A stretch of 64,000 nt of DNA from Marinilabiliaceae bacterium (GTDB lineage: Bacteria; Bacteroidota; Bacteroidia; Bacteroidales; Marinilabiliaceae), in assembly GCA_016933045.1 (NCBI GenBank), contig JAFGBR010000055.1:36917-100916 (forward strand). Direction: 5' to 3'. Below the pieces are notes generated by a model. The model was not told the DNA's origin, made no database searches, and saw only the letters and a list, made by a program, of their open reading frames with translations. Both the position numbers and the translations under genes were made by a program. Below are positions 1-8,946 of the stretch, piece by piece. Every line of letters starts with the position of its first letter. Positions within the stretch are counted from its first letter, which is position 1.

Positions 1-1005
1 GATTCTTTGGCAGGAGAGAGCCTTATATTTTCCAATGCGTATGCCAATGGTCGTAAATCTATTGATGCAATGCCATCTGTTACTGCCAGTTTACCTGCAT
101 TGGTTTTGCCTTATGTAATATCAGAGTATTCATCTAATAAAGTTAACAGTTTTGCGAATCTGTTGGGAAAATATGGTTATGAGTCAGCCTTTTGGCATGG
201 GGCACCAAATGGTTCAATGGGTTTTTCGGCATTTGCCAATATGGTAGGATTTAATCATTATATGGGAAAAGATGAGTTTAACGACGATAGTTGTTTCGAT
301 GGAATTTGGGGTATATGGGATGAACCATTTTTGCAATTTGTGGCAAATAATGTTGGAAAAAATAAACAGCCATTTGTAAATGTGTTTTTTTCTTTATCAT
401 CTCACCATCCATATAAAGTGCCAGAACAGTATAATGGTGTATTTCCCGAAGGCGATGTGCCATTACATAAATGCGTAGGGTATACCGATAATGCTTTACG
501 AAAGTTTTTTCAAACAGCATCGAAATATGAATGGTTTAAAAATACTTTGTTTGTTATTACAGCCGATCATAGCACATTTCCAGTACATGATGAGTATAAA
601 ACAAATATCAATGCTTTTGCTATCCCTTTGATTTTTTATACTCCCGATGGATCATTAAAAGGTGTTGATAACAGACTTGCTCAACAAATTGATATTTTAC
701 CTACTGTTTTGAGTTATTTGGATTATCCCCGATGCTACATTTCATTTGGTAATAATTTACTTGATAAAGAAAATAATACCTATGTGCTGAATTATGTTGG
801 AGGTAATTATCAGTTTATGATGAATAACCTAGTAATATATTTTGATGGTAAAAAGGTTAGTGGCGTGTATAATTTTAAAAGAGACCCTTATTTGAAAAAT
901 GATATTCAAAAAGATGTAGATTTTTCATTTGAACTTTTAAAATTGAAAGCTGTATTGCAACAGTATAATAATAGGATGATAGAAAATGATTTAGTATGTA
1001 AGTAG
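1..1005 (+). CDS. LTA synthase-like sulfatase-fold enzyme, C-terminal part (5' truncated by window edge)
   Basis: The reading frame is open from base 1, so the gene begins upstream of the window and only about 334 residues are visible. The visible part belongs to the alkaline-phosphatase/sulfatase fold. It has the NAYANGRKSID segment typical of LTA synthase-like phosphoglycerol transferases, with a Ser where the family nucleophile (usually Thr) lies. It also has the metal-site stretch FVITADHSTFP (about residue 182) and SSHHPY (about residue 133). Family members have N-terminal membrane helices and a catalytic domain outside the membrane that transfers phospho-alcohol groups to lipids or glycans; the helices would lie before base 1. 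The exact acceptor is unknown. A 150-base gap with no clear hairpin separates it from the next gene. Confidence 0.8.
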   Translation, partial: DSLAGESLIFSNAYANGRKSIDAMPSVTASLPALVLPYVISEYSSNKVNSFANLLGKYGYESAFWHGAPNGSMGFSAFANMVGFNHYMGKDEFNDDSCFDGIWGIWDEPFLQFVANNVGKNKQPFVNVFFSLSSHHPYKVPEQYNGVFPEGDVPLHKCVGYTDNALRKFFQTASKYEWFKNTLFVITADHSTFPVHDEYKTNINAFAIPLIFYTPDGSLKGVDNRLAQQIDILPTVLSYLDYPRCYISFGNNLLDKENNTYVLNYVGGNYQFMMNNLVIYFDGKKVSGVYNFKRDPYLKNDIQKDVDFSFELLKLKAVLQQYNNRMIENDLVCK

Positions 1006-1155
1006 TAGTGGTAATTGATGTCTCTGGCAGGTAATTATTTTCTTACATTATGTAACTTAATTTCACACTAGATAGGAACTTGGAACTGTTATATATTTAA
1101 TGGATATTAAATATTTAAATTTTTTCTTGGATATACATTTAAGATATTTTTTTAA

Positions 1156-1752
1156 ATGATTGAGCTTAATAATGTAACTCTTTATTTTGGACAGAATAAG
1201 GTGTTTGATGATCTGTCAGTTTCAATACCCAAAGGAGCAAGGTGTTGTATTTCAGGAGCATCGGGTAAAGGAAAGTCAACTCTTTTGAAGATTATACAAG
1301 GTTTTGTTAAGCCTCAATTGGGAAATGTTATAATAAATGATGAGGTTTTATCATCAAAAACAATTTCATCTATCCGGAATAATATTTCGTGGGTACCTCA
1401 AAATATTGATTTACCTGTTGAGTCGGGTATTGAGTTGATGAACCTACTTAAATTGACATCGAGCGATAAGAAACTTATTGGTTTTTTTATTGAGAAATTG
1501 GGGTTGAATAGTGATATTTTGGAACAGTCGTTTAAGGAGGTTAGTGGTGGTCAAAAGCAGCGTATCGTTTTAGCAATTTGTATGGCTAAACAAAAGCCAA
1601 TATTGATTTTAGATGAGCCAACCAGTTCGCTCGATGATTTATCAATTTCTTTTTTAATAAACCTTGTAAATTCGTTGGATAAGGTTACTGTTGTTTCTAC
1701 TTCTCATAACGATAAATGGGTTAAAAGTGCAACCCAGATAATCAAACTTTAA
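1156..1752 (+). CDS. FetA-like ABC transporter ATP-binding protein
   Basis: Short ABC ATPase of 198 residues. The Walker A motif GASGKGKS is at residues 34-41, the signature VSGGQKQR at 129-136 and Walker B ILILDE at 149-154. The length and the adjacent permease match the FetA (YbbL)/FetB (YbbM) family, which in E. coli has been linked to iron export and peroxide resistance. Here the assignment rests on the partner gene, because the ATPase alone could fit several small ABC families. Only six bases separate it from the permease, so the two are almost certainly co-transcribed. No metal-responsive operator is recognisable upstream. Confidence 0.75.
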   Translation: MIELNNVTLYFGQNKVFDDLSVSIPKGARCCISGASGKGKSTLLKIIQGFVKPQLGNVIINDEVLSSKTISSIRNNISWVPQNIDLPVESGIELMNLLKLTSSDKKLIGFFIEKLGLNSDILEQSFKEVSGGQKQRIVLAICMAKQKPILILDEPTSSLDDLSISFLINLVNSLDKVTVVSTSHNDKWVKSATQIIKL

Positions 1753-1758
1753 AGGTAA

Positions 1759-2580
1759 ATGATTATTATGAAACAAATTGTTGATATCAGTTTTTGGCAA
1801 TTAGGGTTTGGATACCTGATACTACTTTTGCCCATAGTCGGATTGTGGTTGTTTAGAACCGGACTTATTAAGAGTTTATTGATTGGAGCTTCGCGAATGA
1901 CCGTTCAATTACTTTTAGTGGGTGTTTATCTTGGTTATTTGTTTGAACTAAATAATGCTTGGATTAATATTGTTTGGGTGATTGTTATGATATTTGTTGG
2001 AGCTTTAACTGTTTCGACACGAACAGGGGTTAATAAAAAAATGTTTGTTTTGCCTTTTATTATTGCGGGTTTTACAAGTCTTGTTATTATTGATTCGTTC
2101 TTTTTAGGGGCAATTATTCAACTCGATTACTTTTTTGATGCCCGTTATTTTATTCCAATATCAGGAATGATTTTAGGAAATTCAATGAATCATAATATTG
2201 TAGGCATATCGGCTTATTTCGATGGATTGGTTCAAAAGGAAGAACTTTACAATTTTTTGTTGGCAAATACGAATGATCGTAAAGCAGCATTAACTCCATT
2301 TGTACAGGATGCCTTAAAGAAAGCTCTTAACCCAATGATAGCTAATATGTCGGTTATGGGATTGATTTCGTTACCCGGTATGATGACTGGTCAGATTTTA
2401 GGAGGCAGTTCTCCAGCCGAAGCTATTAAATATCAGATTATGATAATGCTGGCTATTTTAACTGGTTGTAGTTTAAATTTATTTTTGAGTCTTTATTTTT
2501 CAAATAAATATGCATTTAATAAGTATGGTGCTTTGAAAAAGGGAATTATTGTACAAAAGAAGATTCGCCCTAGAAATTAG
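1759..2580 (+). CDS. FetB-like ABC transporter permease (UPF0014 family)
   Basis: Polytopic membrane protein of 273 residues with about seven hydrophobic segments. Family-typical stretches are FIPISGMILGNSMN (about residues 131-144) and LISLPGMMTGQILGGSSP (about 202-219), which mark the FetB/YbbM permease family. It pairs with the ATPase six bases upstream to form an inner-membrane exporter; iron export is the E. coli precedent and is inferred here. The start at 1759 follows AAAGGTAA, a weak ribosome site. ATG 1768 is an in-frame alternative that would remove three residues. A strong two-way hairpin follows the gene. Confidence 0.8.
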   Translation: MIIMKQIVDISFWQLGFGYLILLLPIVGLWLFRTGLIKSLLIGASRMTVQLLLVGVYLGYLFELNNAWINIVWVIVMIFVGALTVSTRTGVNKKMFVLPFIIAGFTSLVIIDSFFLGAIIQLDYFFDARYFIPISGMILGNSMNHNIVGISAYFDGLVQKEELYNFLLANTNDRKAALTPFVQDALKKALNPMIANMSVMGLISLPGMMTGQILGGSSPAEAIKYQIMIMLAILTGCSLNLFLSLYFSNKYAFNKYGALKKGIIVQKKIRPRN

Positions 2581-2634
2581 ATTTAGTATTATATCGATAG
2601 TTGTGGGAGATGAGAAATATTGTTGAGTGTTGAT

Positions 2635-2677
2635 ATTACCATAAAAAACGAGTCAAAAGCTCGTTTTTTATGGTAAT
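2635..2677. terminator. Bidirectional intrinsic terminator between fetB-like and ABC-F genes
   Basis: A perfect 18-bp inverted repeat (2635-2652 with 2660-2677) has a 7-base loop. Each arm carries a run of six A or T next to a CGAG core, so either strand yields a GC-containing stem followed by U-rich RNA. It sits between two convergent genes and can serve both. Confidence 0.85.
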
Positions 2678-2685
2678 AAATATTA

Positions 2686-4377
<1,692 letters not shown>

Positions 4378-4488
4378 TTAAGAGTTTAATGTGTAGTAGT
4401 GTTGTGTTGTTTTAATGTCTTATTATTAATGTAATTCTTGTCAATCAATGAGAATCTTCTATTTTTGTTTTTTTTTAGAATCATTATA

Positions 4489-5928
4489 ATGTCCCAGATT
4501 AGTTTTCTTATACCACCTCCCTTAGATGGAGAAAAACCTGCTGAACGAACAGCCGGATGTACCCATGTAGTTTATCCAATGCCTAATATTTATGAGCTTA
4601 TTGTTGTGGCTAATATTGAAAAGGAAGGTTATTCTGTTACATATAACGATTTTGTTTTATCTGATAAAAGTAGGGATGATTTTGAGGTACATATAAAAAA
4701 CGATAATAGTTTTGTTTTTTGCATTTGGACAGTAAATCTTAGTATTGCTACTGATTTAGAGGCTTTGAAAATAATAAGGAATTATCACCCGAATAAGCCG
4801 GTTGTGTTTATGGGGCCGGGTGCTACCTATTATTCTGCAAAATTTTTATTGGATGAGAACGATTATGTGGTGCGTGGTGAGCCTGACGATTCGGTTGTGG
4901 AGCTTATATGTTCATTGTTTAATAATACTGGTGTTGAGGGGTTAAAAGGAATTTCATATGTTCGGAATGGTAAGGTTATGCATGCTCCATCGTACCCGCT
5001 TATTAAGAATTTAGATAATCTTCCATTTCCATCGCGTAAGCATATTCAGTATTATACTTTTCGTAACCCAAAGTTAAAAGCATCGCCTTATACCGCTGTT
5101 GTTACTTCGCGTAATTGCCCTTACAATTGTGTGTATTGTGTTCCAAGTTCATTAACGTTTGCCAGAGAAATTGAATACAAGCAAATAGAGCATAAAAAAC
5201 CCCCAATTTCATTTCGTAGTGTTGAAAATGTTAATGCAGAACTTGATGAAATTGCTCAAATGGGCTATAAATCTATTGCTTTTGTCGATGATAATTTTAT
5301 TTGGAAAGCCGATCGGTTAAGGGCGATTTGTGCAAAGCTTAAGGAACATAACTTTCAATGGGGATGCCAGGCTAGGGCTGATGCTATTAACGAAGAGGTT
5401 GCTGCTATTTTGGCATATGCCGGTTGTTGTTACATCGATTTGGGAGCCGAGTCGTTTGATGATGATATTTTAAAATATATTAAAAAAGGATTAAATGCCC
5501 GGCAGGTATATGATGCCATAAATGTGTTGAATAAATACAAAGTACCTGTAAAACTAAATATCTTAATTGGTACTTCGCCGCTCGAAACCAAAGAATCAAT
5601 TAAAAGAACCCTAAAACAGACTCGTAGACTTAAGGTGAGTCAGGTAATGTTTAATATTGTAGCTCCTTTTCCTGGGACCGAGTTTTATAATCTGGCTAAA
5701 GAGAATGGGTGGATAAAAGGAGGAGAGTATGTTCCAACTGATGTACAGCGAAATTCAATTCTAGAATATCCTCATATCAGCGCAAGTGAAATGGAGAGAA
5801 TTTTGTATTGGGGTAATTTGAGATTTTTTCTTCGTCCTTCGGTAATTTTTGCTCATATAAGTAAGTTCCGGTCTTTTAATGATTTTCGGAATGCATGGAA
5901 GGCGTTAATGATTAAATTTTTTGGTTAA
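4489..5928 (+). CDS. B12-binding-type radical SAM protein
   Basis: Protein of 479 residues from the chosen start. The first ~150 residues resemble the Rossmann-like cobalamin-binding domain (VVYPMP...ELIVVANIEKEGY, later FMGPGATYYS). I do not see the DxHxxG motif of base-off B12 binders. The radical SAM core carries CPYNCVYC with cysteines at about 210, 214 and 217, which hold a 4Fe-4S cluster. I chose ATG 4489 over the in-frame TTG at 4438 because the family alignment starts with the MSQISFLIPP strand and the extra 17 residues look like translated leader. It overlaps the next gene's start by one base (TAATG). Family members modify lipids, tetrapyrroles or methylate carbon centres; the substrate here is unknown. 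Confidence 0.8.
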   Translation: MSQISFLIPPPLDGEKPAERTAGCTHVVYPMPNIYELIVVANIEKEGYSVTYNDFVLSDKSRDDFEVHIKNDNSFVFCIWTVNLSIATDLEALKIIRNYHPNKPVVFMGPGATYYSAKFLLDENDYVVRGEPDDSVVELICSLFNNTGVEGLKGISYVRNGKVMHAPSYPLIKNLDNLPFPSRKHIQYYTFRNPKLKASPYTAVVTSRNCPYNCVYCVPSSLTFAREIEYKQIEHKKPPISFRSVENVNAELDEIAQMGYKSIAFVDDNFIWKADRLRAICAKLKEHNFQWGCQARADAINEEVAAILAYAGCCYIDLGAESFDDDILKYIKKGLNARQVYDAINVLNKYKVPVKLNILIGTSPLETKESIKRTLKQTRRLKVSQVMFNIVAPFPGTEFYNLAKENGWIKGGEYVPTDVQRNSILEYPHISASEMERILYWGNLRFFLRPSVIFAHISKFRSFNDFRNAWKALMIKFFG

Positions 5929-6695
5929 TGGATCTTTCGGTCATTATTTTAACTCATAATTCTATTAATAATATCGATCGTTGTTTGGGGTCGTTATTAG
6001 AAGATGTTAAATATATTGATCACGAAATTTTACTTTACGATAATGCTTCAGTTGATGGAACTGTAGATTTTGTACGAAATAAATACCCGTCGGTTATTAT
6101 TACTAGGAATAATGTAAATATGGGTGTTGCAAAAGCCCGAAATTTGGGGTTGAAACATGCAAAAGGTAATTATATTTTAATTCTTGATGATGATACAGAG
6201 GTGTTGCCAAATGGTGTTTCAGGTATTTTAAATTTTTGCTTACTACATCCCGGTATTGGTATTTGTGCACCTCAGCTATTAAACGATGATGGTTCTATTC
6301 AGGCCAATGCACTCCCTTACCCTTCATTTGCTGCAAAGCTATCACGTATTTTAAGTAAGCTTATTTGTAAAACTATTGAGTATAAATACCATAATGAGGT
6401 TATTCAGAAACAGGTTTTTGAACCTGATTATGTTATTGGTGCAGCTCAGTTAATTAAACGTGAAGTTTTTTTGCAAGCTGGTTATTTGGATGAATCGATA
6501 TTTTATGGACCCGAAGACGCTGATTTTTGTATTCGTATAAAACAGTGTGGATGGAGAGTTGTTTGTGTACCTCAATATAGTATTGTACATATTTATCAGC
6601 GGAAATCCTATCGGTTTAATCAGTTCAAAATATCGGTTTATCATGCACTGGCTTTGGTTCATTTTTGGAATAAAAATGGCTGGTTTCGTAATTAA
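5928..6695 (+). CDS. Family 2 glycosyltransferase (rhamnosyltransferase-like)
   Basis: GT-A fold enzyme of 255 residues. The start SVIILTHNSINNIDRCLGSL is the nucleotide-binding strand-loop, LDDDTEV (about residues 86-92) is the DXD metal motif, and GPEDADFCIRIKQCGW (about 191-206) is the ED acceptor-side motif of the RfbF/WbbL-like subgroup. It would transfer a sugar from a nucleotide donor at the cytoplasmic membrane. Its ATG overlaps the stop of the radical SAM gene (TAATG), pointing to translational coupling. The two may therefore act on the same lipid or glycan, which is an inference. No transmembrane helix is evident. Confidence 0.85.
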   Translation: MDLSVIILTHNSINNIDRCLGSLLEDVKYIDHEILLYDNASVDGTVDFVRNKYPSVIITRNNVNMGVAKARNLGLKHAKGNYILILDDDTEVLPNGVSGILNFCLLHPGIGICAPQLLNDDGSIQANALPYPSFAAKLSRILSKLICKTIEYKYHNEVIQKQVFEPDYVIGAAQLIKREVFLQAGYLDESIFYGPEDADFCIRIKQCGWRVVCVPQYSIVHIYQRKSYRFNQFKISVYHALALVHFWNKNGWFRN

Positions 6696-6785
6696 CCGAT
6701 ATTGAAAAATATTTTGTAATTAGTTGGTTATGATTTAGTTTTAAAAGTAATTTGTCTATTTATTTTTTTTTTCCTTTTATTCAAA

Positions 6786-6816
6786 TTTGTTTTTTAATTT
6801 ATAAATTATAATTTTG
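6786..6816 (+). promoter_or_regulatory. Bacteroidota-type promoter of the acetolactate synthase operon
   Basis: TTTG at 6786-6789 and TAATTTTG at 6809-6816 are separated by exactly 19 bases, an exact match to the TTTG-N19-TAnnTTTG consensus. Transcription would begin near 6823, about a dozen bases before the first leader peptide ATG at 6836. This places both leader peptides and both terminators inside the transcript. Confidence 0.75.
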
Positions 6817-6835
6817 ATAATTATTATATAAACAT

Positions 6836-6901
6836 ATGAAATCAATTTCAAGAATATTAGTCGTCGTGCTCGTGGTGGTTAAAAATCATTCCGGCAGATA
6901 A
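6836..6901 (+). CDS. Leader peptide 1 of the acetolactate synthase operon (Ile/Leu/Val-rich)
   Basis: Short gene of 21 codons beginning MKSISR and then running ILVVVLVVV, nine consecutive branched-chain residues, before ending KNHSGR. It starts just after a consensus promoter and 34 bases before an intrinsic terminator. This is the classic composition of an ilv attenuation leader: ribosomes would pause on these codons when charged Val, Leu or Ile tRNAs are scarce. The last codons contain CCGGCAG (6891-6897), which can pair with CTGTCGG (6938-6944) in the terminator's 5' arm (seven pairs, one G-U). A paused ribosome leaves that segment free to block the terminator; a ribosome at the stop codon would cover it. 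This mechanism is inferred from base pairing. Confidence 0.8.
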   Translation: MKSISRILVVVLVVVKNHSGR

Positions 6902-6935
6902 TGTATTAATATACTTGAGTAAAATAATATATAAG

Positions 6936-6966
6936 CCCTGTCGGATAAATCTGACAGGGTTTTTTA
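6936..6966 (+). terminator. Attenuator terminator 1
   Basis: A ten-pair stem (6936-6945 with 6950-6959, one G-U wobble) closes a 4-base loop and is followed by six T (6960-6965). It lies between leader peptide 1 and leader peptide 2 and would stop transcription when the first leader is fully translated. Confidence 0.85.
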
Positions 6967-6977
6967 ATTTTAATAAT

Positions 6978-7052
6978 ATGCTACAAGGTTTGATAAATAT
7001 TTTAGTACTAGTCGTGGTGGTCGTGGTCGTGTTTATATTTCCGCCGGGATGA
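6978..7052 (+). CDS. Leader peptide 2 of the acetolactate synthase operon (seven-valine run)
   Basis: Second short gene of 24 codons. It contains ILVLVVVVVVVFIF, with seven consecutive Val codons alternating GTC and GTG, and ends PPG. It begins 12 bases after the T-run of terminator 1 and is followed by its own terminator. As in leader 1, the final codons carry a candidate antiterminator: CCGCCGGG (7041-7048) can pair with CCCTGCGG (7080-7087) with one mismatch. The same architecture repeated twice supports real function over a chance ORF. The heavy Val bias suggests that valine supply is the main signal at this second checkpoint. Confidence 0.8.
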   Translation: MLQGLINILVLVVVVVVVFIFPPG

Positions 7053-7075
7053 CTTTTGTCTTTTATTGAGCTATA

Positions 7076-7111
7076 AAGCCCCTGCGGAATAAAACCACAG
7101 GGGCTTTTTTT
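7076..7111 (+). terminator. Attenuator terminator 2
   Basis: The stem pairs 7076-7087 with 7095-7106 (one mismatch), has an AATAAAA loop, and overlaps a run of seven T (7105-7111). It is more GC-rich than terminator 1. RNA polymerase must read through both to reach the acetolactate synthase gene. Confidence 0.85.
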
Positions 7112-7143
7112 ATCATTATTAATAAAATTTAAATTAAATACTT

Positions 7144-7223
7144 TGAAACGAGCATGATTCGTTAATTATAACTTGTCCCGATAGATCGGGAAACAAGTAT
7201 AAAAATTTATCATGCGAGTTTCA
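7144..7223 (+). other. Structured 5' UTR element, copy 1 (related copy at 59479-59559)
   Basis: The 14-base ends 7144-7157 and 7210-7223 pair as six bp, a tandem G-A/A-G internal loop, then six bp. Inside is a second hairpin: ACTTGT (7171-7176) with ACAAGT (7193-7198) and CCCGA (7177-7181) with TCGGG (7186-7190). The 5' strand 7144-7170 matches 59479-59505 at 24 of 27 positions, and that copy lies before aguB. No T-run follows, so it is not an intrinsic terminator. It ends 29 bases before the ATG at 7253. It may be a cis-regulatory RNA or a small dispersed repeat. Confidence 0.55.
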
Positions 7224-7252
7224 TCCAACCATAATTTTTAAAAAATTAACGT

Positions 7253-8941
7253 ATGAAACATGAATTTACAGGTGCTCAATTATTGTTGAAGCGTTTACAG
7301 CAACATGGCATTGATATTATTTTTGGGATTCCGGGAGGTAATATTTTACCTATTTACGATGCAATGAAGGGGTTTTCAATTCGTCATATTCTTGCTAAAC
7401 ACGAACAGGGAGCCGGATTTATGGCACAGGGAATGAGCCGTAGTACGCGAAAAGCGTCTGTTTGTATGGCTACATCGGGGCCTGGGGCTACTAACTTAAT
7501 TACAGCAATATCCGATGCATGGTCTGACTCGGTTCCTATGGTTATAATTACCGGACAGGTTTCTCAATCGATGAAAAATACCGATGCTTTTCAGGAGGTT
7601 GATATTGTTTCGATGGTTGCTACTATAACTAAGAAAAGTTATTATGTTGCGTCGGCGTCTGATATTGTTCCGATCGTTGATGAAGCTTTTAAAATTGCTG
7701 AAAGTGGTCGTCCGGGTCCGGTTTTAATCGATATACCCAAAGATGTTCAGTTGCAGCAATGTGTTTGGGACGACAGATCAATCATTTCCCAAACCGTTTC
7801 ATCCGAAATTGATAAGAATAAAATTGCAGAGTTGGCAACTTTATTAAATGCAAGTAAGAAACCTGTTATTATTTCCGGTAATGGGGCAATAATATCAAAT
7901 GTATCGTTTGAAATAAAGAAATTAGTTGAGAAGCAAAATATTCCAATGGTTACTACTTTGCATGGTATTGGAATATTGCCTTCTGATCATCCAATGAACT
8001 TGGGTTTGGCAGGAATGCATGGTTTTAAACTTGCAAACAAGATGCTTTCAAACGCTGATTTGGTTTTAGCTTTTGGAATACGCTTTGACGATCGGTTAAC
8101 AGGTAATATTAATGAGTTTTGCACCAATGCAACTATTGTTCATATAGACATAAGTGCCCGTGAATTAAACCGTTTAAAACCGGCTAAGTTTATAATAAAT
8201 GCTAATTTGAAAGATGTTTTGTCACCTCTTGTTAATTTAATTGGATTTAAGAATCGTGATAAATGGATTAATGAAATATTTGATTTCAGGGCTTCTTTCA
8301 ATGAAAATGACTGTGTTGAGGAGGGTAGTCCTGAATGGTTAATTAATACCATTAGTAAACTGGCTGATAAAGATGCTATTGTAACAACCGATGTTGGTCA
8401 GCACCAGATATGGGTTGCTCAAAGTTATCAGTTTAATAAACCTAAAACCTTTTTAACATCGGGTGGGCAGGGTACAATGGGTTTTGGCTTGCCTGCAGCT
8501 ATTGGTGCTGCGGTTGCAAATCCTGATAAGCAAATTATTTGTTTCACTGGCGATGGTTCTCTTTTAATGAATATTCAGGAGTTGGCAACAATGGCCGAGT
8601 TGGGTTTGAATATTAAGATTTTTGTAATTAATAACTCATCATTAGGTATGGTTCGACAACAGCAGGACTTATTCTATAACCAAAATTTTGAAGCCAGTCG
8701 ATATGCTTATCAGTTCAATTTTCGAAATATTGCCAGGGCTTTTAATATTGATGCTTCAGCATTTTCTTGTGATAGAATTGATTTTATATCGTTACAATCG
8801 TTTATGATGAAAAAGGGTCCTTTTTTGTTTGATATAACCATTGACGAAACTGAAATGGTGACTCCAATTTTTGAACCTGGCCGTTCAATTAACAACATGA
8901 AGGATTGCAAAAGAACAATAGTTTTTAACAATATTCAATAA
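7253..8941 (+). CDS. ilvB: Acetolactate synthase, large (catalytic) subunit
   Basis: Thiamine-diphosphate enzyme of 562 residues, full length for the family. It condenses two pyruvates to acetolactate (or pyruvate with 2-ketobutyrate), the first common step to valine, leucine and isoleucine. The cofactor-activating Glu is E51 in AKHEQGAGFMAQG. The ThDP/Mg motif begins GDGSLLMN (about residue 433) and ends in NN about 28 residues later. The three-domain layout (Pyr, central, PP) is intact. The double leader-peptide attenuator upstream supports a biosynthetic role. No ilvN regulatory subunit, ilvC or ilvD lies nearby, so the enzyme either uses a distant partner or works alone. The aminotransferase gene follows after five bases. 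Confidence 0.85.
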   Translation: MKHEFTGAQLLLKRLQQHGIDIIFGIPGGNILPIYDAMKGFSIRHILAKHEQGAGFMAQGMSRSTRKASVCMATSGPGATNLITAISDAWSDSVPMVIITGQVSQSMKNTDAFQEVDIVSMVATITKKSYYVASASDIVPIVDEAFKIAESGRPGPVLIDIPKDVQLQQCVWDDRSIISQTVSSEIDKNKIAELATLLNASKKPVIISGNGAIISNVSFEIKKLVEKQNIPMVTTLHGIGILPSDHPMNLGLAGMHGFKLANKMLSNADLVLAFGIRFDDRLTGNINEFCTNATIVHIDISARELNRLKPAKFIINANLKDVLSPLVNLIGFKNRDKWINEIFDFRASFNENDCVEEGSPEWLINTISKLADKDAIVTTDVGQHQIWVAQSYQFNKPKTFLTSGGQGTMGFGLPAAIGAAVANPDKQIICFTGDGSLLMNIQELATMAELGLNIKIFVINNSSLGMVRQQQDLFYNQNFEASRYAYQFNFRNIARAFNIDASAFSCDRIDFISLQSFMMKKGPFLFDITIDETEMVTPIFEPGRSINNMKDCKRTIVFNNIQ

Positions 8942-8946
8942 ATAAT

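Noticed and set aside
7144..7223. Calling the hairpin element an insertion sequence or MITE
   Set aside because: No target-site duplication flanks either copy and no transposase is present. Only two diverged copies were found, both upstream of genes and in the same orientation.
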